A stretch of DNA of 64,000 bases, from the NCBI GenBank assembly GCA_037975125.1, contig CM075853.1, forward strand, positions 54,444,958-54,508,957. Reading direction: 5' to 3'. Below are positions 38,461 through 50,685 of the stretch, in pieces; position 1 is the stretch's first letter; each line of letters begins with the position of its first letter. A program made the position numbers and the translations under genes. This DNA is from Latrodectus hesperus (lineage: Eukaryota > Arthropoda > Arachnida > Araneae > Theridiidae). A model generated the notes under the pieces. That model worked only from the letters and a program-made list of their open reading frames with translations, was not told where the DNA came from and did not search any database.

Positions 38461-41315
38461 GTGTTTTTATTGAAATTTAAATTATTTAATTAAATTTCAA
38501 ATTAAAATCGAGTTAATTATGTACCCAAGTTCAGTAGATTACATCGTTCCGATAGCCAGCCTGTTTTCCTGATCCTTCAATTACCGAACACGTTTCTTTA
38601 CTGATTAAAAATTCATATATTCTGAATACAGTTTACCAAATCGCTAGCATATCACAATATATTAGACTAATGGTATATTAGAGTATTCTAGATCTCCCGT
38701 ATACTAGATAAATATTAAATATATAGAGTTATCGATGCAATTTTCTAACTCTCCTTCAGTCAGTACTGCATATTTCTGGGTTCCTTTTCTTCCATTTTCC
38801 TTAGCATTTTTAGCATCTTGTAGTACAATATAAATGCGAGCATCCTTTATTTTATTGTACATTTTTTAAATATTTCAAAAATTAATTTATATTTTCAGAT
38901 TAAAAAAATTACAATTCAACAAACTTGTACCTTTTACCTTTGTTATTATATTCACAAAATAGTATACTTTATGAAATATTCTCAAAGATTTTAAATATTT
39001 TCAAAAGTTAAATAAATTTTTTTATCTTATTAATAAAATATATAGTTAAAAACTATGAAACGTTACTATAGAATGGATCTCTGTGTACGTTTTAGAACAT
39101 TTTTCTTATCTTCACTGGGCATTTATAATACGATATAGATGAATTATTTTCTTTTCCTTTTATTCAGGTTGATTTTGTTACTAATCATATTTTCTTTTTT
39201 TCTGACTCATACATGTTTGTTAAAAACGTCTTACTTGAAAATTCGATCCATAACAGACATTAATATGGTCTGACATAACAGATGCGGCATTAATATGGCA
39301 ATAATGTCTGTTTTCCCTTTAATAATAAAAATAATTTTGAAGAGGTACAAAAGATTAAGTATACATTTTGACATTTGAAATATATTCAAAATAACAAGAC
39401 TGTTTCTGGATGTACATCGATGATATTTCAGATAGTGTTGCAACAGTTTATTATGCACCTCTAGCGAGATGGTACAATTTTCTTAGCTGATATTTTTTCA
39501 TGTTCGAAGGAATATCCTCCTAAATGTGACAAAGTGAGCCCAATATTTCTGCTTAATAAAAGTTGATTGGATAATTTGTGTTTCATTCTAATAATAAGCC
39601 ATGTAGTGAAGAAACATTTATCTCCCATAATCATCATTTACTATGGATATGCGATCGTTTACAGACTTACAATTATATCAATGAAATTAAGCAAATATTT
39701 TGTAAATTTGCTAGTGATAATATAAAGGCTAATATTTCTCACTCTTATTTGTATAGCTACAAAATATTGAGTTTAAAGAAGGACTTATACTGGTGGTGAA
39801 ATCAATGATTTCAAATATATTTCAGATCAGTTTTGGTTCTAGAGTTATTTTATTGTTTTCAAAGTTGAAATTTATACTCGGAGGACTATTGAACCTAATT
39901 TTAATTAATTTTTCATGCAGAAATAATATTGTAATTGCTTTTAGTGTTAAAATTTGAAGATAATTTGTTTTACTTATAAAATTAATTAAATTAAGTACAA
40001 AAACGCAGGTACGCCAATCAGCTAATGATTTATAGTTTATTTTCATAATTAATGTATGTCTCCTATGTTACAATCAGATTTTTAAAATTGATGCATTTTG
40101 AATTCTAATATTTGATTGAAAATTTTCTTTTTGTGGTTCATGTGCGAATTTAGATTCCAAGTTCTATCCTTTTCCTAAGAGCACCAGCATAAGAATTTTG
40201 TTACCGCTCGTTTCCACTTAATTTTCTTCTTTGATGCACCACCACAGATATAATTGCAAGGATTTTCACGCTCCATTTTAGCTGAAAAAGTATCGCATTC
40301 AAATAGATTATTCATCTCATCTGCTTGCCTTAGTAAGTTGTCAATTTCATTAGCAATCCATTTTTGCTCATTTGCAAAAAGAGCTCCTTCGTTCATCTTT
40401 ACCCTTGTTTGTAATTAAATAAGTCACAAAAAGGCATGCTTTTCTAATAGCACTTTTCAACCACAAATAAAATTTTCCTTATCTAGTCAGTATTAGAAAT
40501 AATGCAAATGTGTAAAGCTTTGATAAAAATTAATTATTAATTCAGTTATTAAAAATTATATTTACTGTTAAGTGGTTTTTGTTAGCAGCTTTCTTATAAA
40601 AGTATTCACAACTTCTGTAGTATAAGATCAATTTAAAAAAGTTTTTTCAATTCTGATTTTGAATTTATTTGAAGAAATTTCCACTTTATGATTATCATGC
40701 CAACTACAATTTAGTTTCTGTAGAAATTTTGAGAGCTGAACATAGGACGTAGTTGCGTTATCTATGCAAATATAATAGAATTTATTCAAACCCCCCACAA
40801 GAAGTAAAATCAAAGTCTTCAGCATGAAAAATATAATGATAATATTTATTGCAAATGAGGGATATCATTACCTCTCAATAATCAGTGTAACATGATATGA
40901 TGATAATAGTTCTCATCACGTCAGCCCACGAAAGATTTGAAGCAAGCATGGAGGAAATCATCAGTTGAGAACTTTTTGTATATGATTTTTTTAAATTTGA
41001 ATATAAATTTACATAATTAATTAAATTCAGCTCCCAAATTTATGCAATTATTCAACAAAAGAGAACAAATCTCCTGTCAAATTTATTAAATAATTTCTAA
41101 ATTTTTATGGTTTAAAATTTTATCTATGAAATTGTACATGTCTTATCTACTTAAAAGAATCAGTTGAAGGAAAATTTTGCAGGTGAGATTGATATGAATA
41201 CAGGTGCGATTTTTCCCATTAACCACAAGAAAAAGTCAAAGTACTGTTTTTAAAGGAAAAAATAAGCATTCTGGGGTCTGGAAGAAGATAATCCTTCGCC
41301 AGCCAAATCTTCAAG
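38461..41315. other. Intergenic upstream of gene D
   Basis: AT-rich. The only points of interest are two minus-strand ORFs at 40175-40396 and 40628-40825, described separately. No repeat family was recognised. Confidence 0.45.
40175..40825 (-). other. Possible small secreted cysteine-containing peptide gene
   Basis: Two minus-strand ORFs with uneven promise. The upstream one (40825-40628) begins MLKTLILLLVGGL, which looks like a signal peptide. The downstream one (40396-40175, 73 aa) is acidic at first and basic at the end and has five cysteines, including C-x3-C and a C-terminal C-W-C, a spacing reminiscent of cysteine-stabilised peptides. No convincing donor joins them, and the only acceptor candidate is the AAAG just before the second ATG. 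I do not recognise the family; chance ORFs are quite possible. Confidence 0.2.
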
Positions 41316-44300
41316 ATGTTGATGCTAATTTTTGCAACCCTTTTATGCACAGCATGTAAGTAATGAAACTTTATAACTTGGGAGTCTTAAAATGTTAACT
41401 ATTTGTAACTAAATAATAACATGTGAAGTTAATAATTCTCACATCAATTAAAAGAATTGTGTTGTACATTTTATATTTATTGAATTAATACATGCAAATC
41501 ACTGGACAAATTCTTGCTTAATAATTAAAATTTGCTTATACACAAAAAGAAAATTTAAAAACAGTATATCCAGGCATATAGATTAAATTAGAATTAATGA
41601 ATTCACTTTAACGAAATAAATTCATTAAATTTTATTGTTGAAGTTTTGTATGACATTTTCATTTGTTAATTCGAAAAAATTAAAGAAAAATTTTATGGAT
41701 TGTGAATAATGAATAAATAGCTGAGCAGTTAAGAATAAATTGTAAAAAAGGAATTCATCAGAAAGAAATATTTTTCTTACTAAAAGCTTTAATTATTTTT
41801 ACCTATCCCTTTAAAAAATGATCAAATTTTGATTATTTACTTATAAGATATCTCATTAAAAACATTAGCATTTATAACTGCAGTTTCTAAACTTTCCAAA
41901 AAAAATGTATTTACTATTTTTTTAGTTATACTACAATTTATGACATAAAATTGTAAAGTTGGGAGTATATATTTTATATTTTTTAAAATAATTTTTAAAA
42001 ACAAACCACTTTATACAATATACTAATCTACGCATTTCATTAGGAAATTATAATGCACCTCTAATTAAAGGCTTGTTATTTAACATTTTAAAATTTATAA
42101 CGTGCTTGTTTTCAGATCCTGTCATTTGCTTATAATTATTGAAAAACAAAATTTAATTTTAATCATTTTTAACATGATTGAAGCTTTTTTCTTTGTAACA
42201 TATCATGCGCTACTTTCATTGGTGTAAAATTTAGTTATTTCTTATATGTTCGATTTTTTACATGTTTCATATTGCTCCTAGCAAAACCTTATTGCTCAAA
42301 ACTGATACACTTCAAACAGACATGTTTCTTTCATAAATTGTTTTTAAAACTAACAAAAAAGAGAGAGAGAAGAAATTCACATAACCTCAAATCAAATGAA
42401 ATTACATATTGGATAAATCTGTCATACAGAATAGAATAAAATTGAAAAGCATATTCGCACAATCTAAAATTTCTGAATTATTTAATAACATTTATCAGCT
42501 TATTTTTAGAATTTAAATAATTTACATGAAGGACTTTACAATTTTAATTCTTTATTGCTGAAAGTTTCCATATAATTACTGATAAAAAATTATATCTGTG
42601 TAAAAATATTTATCCTAAGATTGAAAATTATTCAAATTTAGCAATATTTTTAGAAAAATTTACTTACTATAATTTGATAGAAATATAATTTAGTCAAAAT
42701 ATAATAAGCAAACAAGTTATCAAAAAATACCAATCCTATGAAATCTTCACCTTCGATATAAAGACTGTAATATTATCCATCCATTTTTAAAGTCTTAAAA
42801 TTATAGGGATCAATTTTTATTTGATTCGATTTCCTATTAAGTTACTCTAATTTACAGTTTAAAAATGTTTTTGGTTGACGTTTCTGTAATTTTTTATATA
42901 TAATACATTTTTAAAATTGGTCACTGAAAAATGATTATTGCGAAAGAAATAACACCATATTTTAAATTTTAATTTGTAAGAGTTCGAATTTAGGGTTTAA
43001 AATGAGCACAAGAAACTGGAAATCATATTGTTTTCTAACTTTTTCCAAAAAACACATGCATAGCCATGATAGTAAGTTTAGATATAACATATTTATATGC
43101 ACAAGTTACGATTTCAGAGAAATTTCTTACGTTATGGGATGTTTTCAACACATATGTTTGGACACTGATGTTGAAAGAAACGGGCTCGCATCTAAAAATT
43201 AGTACAAAAGTAAAATTAGCTTAGCAAACACACTTTAAACTGCTAGGAAATTAGTAGTAATATAATGTATAATAACCCGCGCGCGATGTGTAAATGATAG
43301 AAACACTGCATGCCTACAATGTTACTATCATTTACATATTACAGGACATTTTCCAATGATTTATTGATATCGTAAATAAGATGTGTTATTAATTTTCACA
43401 ACTGTGTTTTCATATTGTTAACGAAGCTGCTGATATAGCAAATTTTAACAACAGCTCTTATTTTTTTTTAAATCACTGATTGTAATACTTGAAAGATCGT
43501 GGAAATGATTTAGTGTGGTACTTTTAATGTTATATTTTCTATATATTACTAACCATGAAATAATTCAAAATTATAACTTTAAGATAAATTTAAGGGTAAA
43601 TCGTAGAGATTCAATCGAGAATCATTGTCACAAAAAACATCAAATTCCTACTGTTCCTTGGAAAATCGACGATAGAATTTCAAGAGTCGCATCTTAATAG
43701 TGCTGTTTCATCAGTATTTTGACAAGAAAGGATAAAGTGATTAAGCTAGTCCAACGAGGGTTATTTAGTCATTATCTCTGGATGATGTTCTACATTTAAT
43801 ATTACATAGTGATATTAATAACGTGTTTTCATTCATTGTTTTTCATTATTTTTAATGATTGCATATGATGTCTAAAATTACTGTTATTGTTAGGAAATGA
43901 TTATTTCAAAGAATAACTGCATTTCCATGTTGCATCATTTATAGCTACCAAAGAATCTTATTTTTTATGACTTTTTGATTTCCCGACTACCAATGGGTCT
44001 CTAACGCAATTCATATATTAAACGGTTCTATTCCCAGTGCCAATTCGATAGTAATTTTAAGAACTATAAACTTAGGTATCCAGAATAATAATCCAGATTT
44101 TTTTGATGCAGTCAACAGTTTTGCTTAAGTTAAGAAAAATGGGGCTGATAGAGGCAAAAATTTGCCTGATACCGTTTTAAGTAAAATAATGTAATGAAAA
44201 TGGTTATTTGAATAAATTATTTTAACATAATTTATTTCATTCCAATTACTTATTGTGCTTATGATTTATTTTAGATGTTTACATATTTTTTTAAATTGTA

Positions 44301-47300
44301 TTACAACTTGTCTGTATCTAACTTGAAATACTTTAGGGGCAGTACCAAGGAACCCGATGGAAAACCCAGACCTATACCAAGGAGACATTGTGGGAATAGA
44401 AAATCTTGAAGTAAGATCTATTTTTCAACCGCTTACATTTTGTTATAGTTTTTACCTTTTAAAGTCAACGGCTCTAAAATCAACGATATATTTTTCTATC
44501 GAATTAGTGTCTTCAGTGTAACGAATAATTGATTTAAAAATATAATTGTTTTTTCCCGTTATTTTGTTCTCGTAACTATGAAATTTACTTTGAAAGAATA
44601 ACAAAACTTATAAATCTTTTGCTAGATTAGATTAGTTCAATTTTACTGGAAAATCACTATTAGCTGACTCAGATAGGATATAAAATTCTATATTTTATAA
44701 AAATTAAAATCTTTACAAACTTGCTACGGATGTCTCTCTTTTGACACCGTAAATTACGCAGCTTAGTAGCGGGAAACTGTTGTAAAGCTAGCATCCCTAC
44801 ATATTTCAATTCATGAGAATTTTTCTTAGATAGTGCTTAGTATTCACCCGCTTAAAAGCAGTAAGCCTAGAAAACTCCTAAGCACCCACTCCGACTGACA
44901 TGCATGTAAAAAGCAGAAGCACAAAATTCTTCCAATATTGTTCAATAATGGTTGAGATGAAACTCGGATCCTACTGTTAAAAAAAGCTGTCTTAGCACTA
45001 GGTCAAATATAGTTATAGTTATAGAGGTACCTTACGGAAACCTCCATAACTCAACATAGTTAACTGCCTGATTGGCTAAAATTGTACTAAGGCATTTCTA
45101 ATGTCCATTTTAAAATTATTTTATGGGCAGACCTTTTTATAGTTAATGAACCATTTTCACGGGTCACAAGAAAAAAATCGGAAAACTTCAAAGTATATAC
45201 TCCAACAGAAGTACATACAGAAGGCAGAAAAAGGCAGAAAAGCAACGCCTATTCCCTTATGTTCAATAGTGGCAATTGAATTTAGTAACTTTTACTCTGA
45301 AAAACAAGGTCCTACCTTTAGCCATGGTGAAACCCATATGTAAGGTTCACTTTATATCGATGAAATAATTGTTATCCTTTTGCTTTTGTTTATTTTTGAA
45401 AACGAGAGTTAGCAAATAGATGGAACAAGTGGTGGTTGTAATATAAACGTATATACGATGCTGCGTTAAAAATAAATGTTTATTTTTGTAATTAGAATTA
45501 TTCCTTATCAATTACTTAGAAGTTAATTAGAAACTAAACTTATATTTATCACAATTACTACTTAAGAAAAATGCGGATAAGGGAATTGTGATGTCATATA
45601 ATAGATAGAAGCTTTCAAATAATGAAACTACTCAATGTCTCTGAAACAGTCTCTCCAAAAATGAGCACTGGTTTCATGAACACCTTTAAAATCCCTCTCA
45701 TATCTTTAAAATTCTTAATCTTATAAATTGCCTGCTGTTAGTTAATTCACTCACTTAAGGATAATACGATTTGTATGTGAAATTCAAAATGCAGTTTTGT
45801 TTTCTTATTTATTCTACTCCGCAGAATATGTCGATAGGATACAAACTTTTGTTTCCAAATGGTACTTCTTCAGCTACTTTAAAAAAAATAAGAAAATGAA
45901 AAAAAATAAGAATAAGAAAAATAAGAATAAGAAAATGAATCGATATAAGTTCAAAAATATCTCTTACAAGGCATAAATTAAATATTTTTATATGACTAAA
46001 ATACCACTCTTTTAAGATATACATTAATTTTTTATATGACTAAAATAACACTTAAATAAATTTAAATTTAAATCTAAGTTTTAAAAATTCTATAAATGTT
46101 TAGATTATTCAAAAAGAATGTTTTTTGGCACAGGTGCCGTATAATCCATGATTCCAAATTCTGAATTATTTTGGCGATGAAGAAATGTTGCCAAGATGAC
46201 GTATCGTGACGTGCTTGACGACGTAAATATTAGGGTTACCAAAATAGAATTTTCTGCATAATTCTTATAGGTCTCCATATCTATGACGTAATAAAGACGA
46301 GAATTCCAGATACATAAGAAAATCCGCCAAAAAATCGCCAATCTCAGAATTTGGGATCCTGGATTATACGGAACCTGTGCCTGTTTTTCAATCTATGAGA
46401 GAGCAAAATTAGTTTTTCCACATTTTATTAATGATACAACATTTCACAGCAATATTTTGAATCAAACTGATGATATATAGCTTCTTTAATTTTACTTAGG
46501 ATAGGAATGCTATAGCTAACAACTCAAGAAGGTGGCCCAATGGTGTCATTCCCTACAAAATTGATAAAGGATTAGGTAAATGCATCTGTATATTATTATG
46601 AGAATCTATTGAAATGTGTTTATCATACATACTAATGATTTAATAATTAAGTGATATTACCGTTTTAAAATCATTCATTTGCAGATGATCTGAAGGGTGA
46701 AATTGCAAAAGCCATGAAGCACATCATGGATAGGACTTGCATTAAATTTGTACCTTGGGATGAACTAGAAAGAAGTTATATCAAAATATTTCCAGGAGAA
46801 GGGTAAAACAAATTTTGATTCTTATAGTACAATATTTCAAATTTCATACTTCAAATTTTGATACTTTATAGTACAATATTTAAAATATTATATTTCAGGT
46901 TATATATATATAATCTGAAATTCTTTTCAAAGACTATAACTTTTAACACAGTGAAACAAACGATTTTTATAAAGTAAAAAAGTATATCACATCTTATAGT
47001 TTTTCAAAAATAACATTATGAATTTCAGCACATTCTTAGTATAAGTAATTTTTACTGAAAATTCTATTTCGTTATTGTTATTTATGTTCACTTATAAATT
47101 ATGTAAATTTTGAGGTGATGAAATTTCAATTGTGATACAGAATTCGAAATTTATCCATATAAAAAAAGCATTGTGTTTGAAGGTAATTTTTCCACACATG
47201 TAATTTTACATTCACTGATATCTACTTCTTTTTTAATTTTGCCCATCACTTATACTGTTTTGTTTTCTCATCGAAGAATAATTTTTCTTACATAGTTGCT

Positions 47301-48253
47301 ATTCCTATTGGGGACGGACAGGCAGAATTCAACCAGTATCACTAGGATATGGATGTGAACCAATAGGAACCATTATTCATGAGCTTACTCATGCCATTGG
47401 TTTTGACCATGAGCAGAATAGATCGGACAGAGATGATTATCTTATCATTTATTGGCAAAACATATGGCCTGGTAAGTAATTCGTTATCATCTCGACTTAG
47501 CAATTGCCCTTATTTAAGAATGTTCTAAAACCAAAATATTATTGCTAAATTACTCGTCCCACTATAAGACATTTTCGACATTATTCTGTAACAGATCTGA
47601 TATTTATATTGCAAAAGAAAAGCTGAATTTAATTTTAAGAAATTTAATGTTAAATTTTAGTACTCATTCGTCATGGAGACCAAAGTTGAAAATGTTCTAA
47701 ATCTTATCGATTTCATGTCTTCGTTTCTAATTCTTTAACATTTCCAACCTTAATGATTTGAAAAATGTTAATATAAATGTTACGAAATCATTATAAGGGT
47801 GGATGAAAAGAAAGGTTATGTCATGTATGCATTTAGGATACATATTTAATATATCTATTAATTTTAATGGCTTTTTTATAAATTTGTTAGTAAATCCACA
47901 CGGTTTTTAAAAAAAATGTTTTGGGATTTTCTCATTTTAAAGTATTTTATGCATTTTTAATACATATTCAATAAATATTTTTGTATACATATATATTCAG
48001 TAACATTTTTTTTCTAGAGGCATTAGACCAGTTTGACAAACATAAGCCAGAAAATAACAGGCTAATAAATAAATTCGATTACGATTCTATCATGCTATAC
48101 GGAGAGAAAACGTTCTCAAAAGACGGCTGGTCGAAGACAATGAAGGCAAAAAAGAAGCACATCAAAATCTTGGATGTCATACACAAGGGAAAATTGAGTG
48201 ACAGTGATGTTTACCGTATCAATTATTTGTATGAATGTGACAAACAGAAGTAA
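41316..48253 (+). CDS. Gene D: astacin-like metalloprotease, complete
   Basis: Six exons: 41316-41355, 44337-44410, 46500-46575, 46685-46802, 47296-47471 and 48018-48253. Phases are 1,0,1,2,1 and they total 720 nt (239 aa plus stop). Residues 1-13 form a hydrophobic signal peptide core. The pro-region motif is Y27-Q-G-D30. The mature start is probably near N41-A42 after D39-R40. Zinc ligands are H131, H135 and H141 with catalytic E132 in [12 protein letters not shown]; the Met-turn is S185-I-M-L-Y189. Two cysteines in the zinc exon are at 104 and 123, matching a conserved disulfide; the other pair lies in exons 4 and 6. It lacks any C-terminal accessory domain. It is clearly diverged from B in the pro-region and in exon 4, and its Lys-rich C-terminal segment differs. 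An active secreted protease is expected; venom versus digestive role is open. Confidence 0.94.
41356..44336 (+). other. Intron 1 of gene D
   Basis: 2981 bp, GTAAGT donor and TTTAG acceptor. AT-rich with no element recognised. A short 12-bp inverted repeat (GTAAATGATAG type) sits near 43288-43336. Confidence 0.7.
44411..46499 (+). other. Intron 2 of gene D
   Basis: 2089 bp. It contains a 253-bp inverted-repeat element (46129-46381) just upstream of exon 3, a GC-richer unassigned stretch around 44740-45130, and a purine-rich AAATAAGAAT run at about 45885-45940. Confidence 0.7.
46129..46381. mobile_element. 253-bp MITE with about 37-bp terminal inverted repeats
   Basis: The ends start GGCACAGGTGCCGTATAATC and, from the other side, GGCACAGGTTCCGTATAATC, and match over about 37 bp with four mismatches. 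Flanks TGTTTTTT (46121-46128) and TGTTTTTC (46382-46389) agree at 7 of 8 positions, fitting an 8-bp hAT-type target duplication. No transposase is inside. It lies in intron 2 of gene D, 119 bp before exon 3. Confidence 0.82.
46803..47295 (+). other. Intron 4 of gene D
   Basis: 493 bp between the first-cysteine and zinc-site exons. AT-rich, nothing else seen. Confidence 0.75.
47472..48017 (+). other. Intron 5 of gene D
   Basis: 546 bp, GTAAGT donor and TTTCTAG acceptor; no repeat recognised. Confidence 0.75.
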
Positions 48254-48286
48254 ATCAAATACTCTTTCTGTAAGGTTTACATATTG

Positions 48287-48292
48287 AATAAA
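48287..48292 (+). promoter_or_regulatory. Polyadenylation signal of gene D
   Basis: AATAAA 34 nt after the stop codon. Confidence 0.6.
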
Positions 48293-49117
48293 AATGATAT
48301 AAGTTTCATAAGTAAATCAGTTTCAATTATAAACATAAATTCAACTGTTTGAAATAAATACAAAAAATTTATATATTTTATTTTATATATTTACCAATAA
48401 CAGTTAATTTTTTACTTTTCATAATTAAAATTATTATAATTATATTTAAAATTACTTTTTCAAGCACCACTTGAAGCAATAATATTTGTAATATTTATTT
48501 CCATCGTTAACATTTTCTAAGAATTTTATTTTGTAATGCATATTAAACAACTTTCTTTAATATTTTTTATGATTTCAAATAAAAATAATACTATCCAATC
48601 ACATATTAACTATCAACTTGATGTAAAATATATTTTGTTGCCTTAAAATAAATAATACATATTTTGTTTAAAAACCACTATTTAATAATCTACTTTCATT
48701 TATTTACATAGAAATCTAGTCAAGAGTATATACATAATATGTAACGTAAATGTTCGAAATAATCCACGGCTAGCTTTTTTAATATATTTTTATTTCACAA
48801 ACACAACATCTACATTACAAATAAAAAGCGCACACACTTAACTATTACACAAAACGGAACATTCAAACAAACAAAATAACTTTGACTGCATCGTAATAAC
48901 ATTTTTCTGGATTGGAGCTTATCTGTCTTGACTGTTTGAGTTTTTGCCCGTTAAAGGGCATTGATAAAGATGAATTATCCTGTTACATGTATACTTATTT
49001 TTCATATTTTTCAATTTCTTTTGAAATATTTATCCCGTTATTTTAATATTATATTACAAGCACTGATAATTCCTATTCTAAAAATATGGAATCAATTATT
49101 AAAATTTATGTTTAATA
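48293..49117. other. Intergenic between gene D and the BEL/Pao element
   Basis: AT-rich and noncoding, ending at the TTATG target duplication of the retrotransposon. Confidence 0.5.
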
Positions 49118-49122
49118 TTATG

Positions 49123-49331
49123 ACCCATAACCGCTGTGAGAGCAGCGCCATCTTTGTTTATGGAAAAACATACACACACTGAAAAAAACTGTGAGACCAC
49201 GAGTCGAGCTACGGCCTTGGAGGAAGGCAGTTGTAAAATGAGAGAGGTGAAGCTACGAAAAATAAAGAGTTTTTGTTTTGTTTAAGTTTTACAGTCCACT
49301 TATTGATATACCAGAGCTACACACTAAAACA
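49123..49331 (+). repeat. 5' LTR of the BEL/Pao element, shortened
   Basis: 209 bp from ACCCATAACC to ACTAAAACA. It lacks the first 8 nt (TGTTCCGT) present in the 3' LTR, yet the TTATG duplication abuts it directly. Two nt after its end starts TGGTCCCCTTCGCCGG, a candidate primer binding site. Confidence 0.9.
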
Positions 49332-49350
49332 TCTGGTCCCCTTCGCCGGA
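49332..49350 (+). promoter_or_regulatory. Candidate primer binding site of BEL/Pao
   Basis: TGGTCCCCTTCGCCGG begins 2 nt beyond the 5' LTR. TGG would pair with the tRNA CCA end; the tRNA was not identified. Confidence 0.55.
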
Positions 49351-49590
49351 GTTTTTGAGGAGATATTGCCTACAACGAGTGCGAGAATGAGTGCCAACTG
49401 TCTTTGAAAGCGATATCAGTTGCTTGAGGTATGTGCTTGAGCTTTTTTGGTCATTCACTCCCATGAGATAATTTATATTATCAGTTCGAATTTTATTTGT
49501 TGAGTTTAATAACTATGTTTATAATTTGTGTTGTTAATTAACTTAATTATATATAAATTTAAAAATTGAGTTTTGAGTTTCGTTTTCAAA

Positions 49591-50685
49591 ATGTTTAAAA
49601 ACGTGAATAAAATTGATTTGCAAATTGCGGCTACAGAGTTAGGAGAGGTCATTACTGATAAAATGACAATTGTAGAGTTAACGAACATTATAAAGAATAA
49701 TGTCACGTTTAAAAAGGAGCCCGAATATGTAGCTGATCTCTTAAAATCTATAAAAGAGAACCGTTTACTAGAATTAGAGACAATTGAGAAAAATAAGCAA
49801 ACAGAGTTGCAATTAGAGCAAATAAAATTAGAGAGAATGAAAGCTGAATTAGAATTAACACGCTTGAGAGTAGATTCAAAAATTGTTGAAACTAATTCAG
49901 AAATTAAAACTGAAGATTGCAACTCTTTAGATTCCTTAATAAAAAGCATTAAAACATTAACAATTAAAATACCGAGTAAACCAGAAGGCTGGAATCTATT
50001 TTTTACTTCTTTGGAGAGAGCATTTGTAACAAAAAATGTTTCAAATAAATTGAAATCGGAGATTCTTTTAAATTTGCTCGGTGAAAAAGCATCAAATGTA
50101 ATTACTTACATAGGCGACGAGGAATTAAATAATTATGAAAAAGTTAAAGAAATTATTCTCAGAGAATTTGAGCCCACACCACAATCATGTTTAGAGCAAT
50201 TCAGAAAAACAATAAGACACCCAAATGAAACTCATGTCCAGTTCGCTTCGCGCTTAACAACAAGTTTCGATTATTACTTAAAATTGAGAAAAGTGGCTGA
50301 TTTTGCGAAATTAAAACAATTAATTGTATCTGATAAATTATTTCAAACAATAGATAGAGAAACCGCTGCTCATATCAGTATTAGACAGTCAGATACTTGG
50401 TTTGAACCCATAAAATTAGCAAAAGAAATTGATTTATTTTATGTATCCCGAGGGAAACCGCTAACGGTAGAAAATAAACTAGTGAATCCGAAAACACAAC
50501 CCGCAAATCAAAGAAATACTTCTAGAGTGTTTTTCTCCGATTTTAAGAATTCAAAATGTCTCCTTTGTTCGGAAAATCATCCTTTATATAAATGCAAAAA
50601 TTATATGGATTTGCCTATTTCTGATAGAGTAGAGATAGTTAAAAAAATAATATTTGCTTTAACTGCCTTGGTAAACACCAAGTAA
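49591..50685 (+). CDS. BEL/Pao Gag (frame broken near its end)
   Basis: 364 codons from the first ATG in a normal context. The N-terminal part (about residues 4-55) resembles a SAP-like helical domain and is followed by a coiled-coil region (about 60-110) and a capsid-like region with YEKVKEIILREF and LKQLIVSDKL. The frame stops shortly after an A7 run (50641-50647). One base earlier in phase, the reading continues into a CCHC knuckle CFNCLGKHQVSNC and a second C/H cluster, so the zinc region of Gag lies beyond the break. The particle protein would assemble in the cytoplasm. Confidence 0.85.
   Translation: MFKNVNKIDLQIAATELGEVITDKMTIVELTNIIKNNVTFKKEPEYVADLLKSIKENRLLELETIEKNKQTELQLEQIKLERMKAELELTRLRVDSKIVETNSEIKTEDCNSLDSLIKSIKTLTIKIPSKPEGWNLFFTSLERAFVTKNVSNKLKSEILLNLLGEKASNVITYIGDEELNNYEKVKEIILREFEPTPQSCLEQFRKTIRHPNETHVQFASRLTTSFDYYLKLRKVADFAKLKQLIVSDKLFQTIDRETAAHISIRQSDTWFEPIKLAKEIDLFYVSRGKPLTVENKLVNPKTQPANQRNTSRVFFSDFKNSKCLLCSENHPLYKCKNYMDLPISDRVEIVKKIIFALTALVNTK

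Noticed and set aside
49506..49949. 147-codon minus-strand ORF
   Set aside because: Antisense shadow of the BEL/Pao gag, with no family signature.
50641..50647. Programmed -1 frameshift as the only explanation for the Gag/Pol break
   Set aside because: The A7 run does not fit the standard X-XXY-YYZ heptamer in the Gag frame, and two further breaks also lie in homopolymers, so indels are at least as likely.
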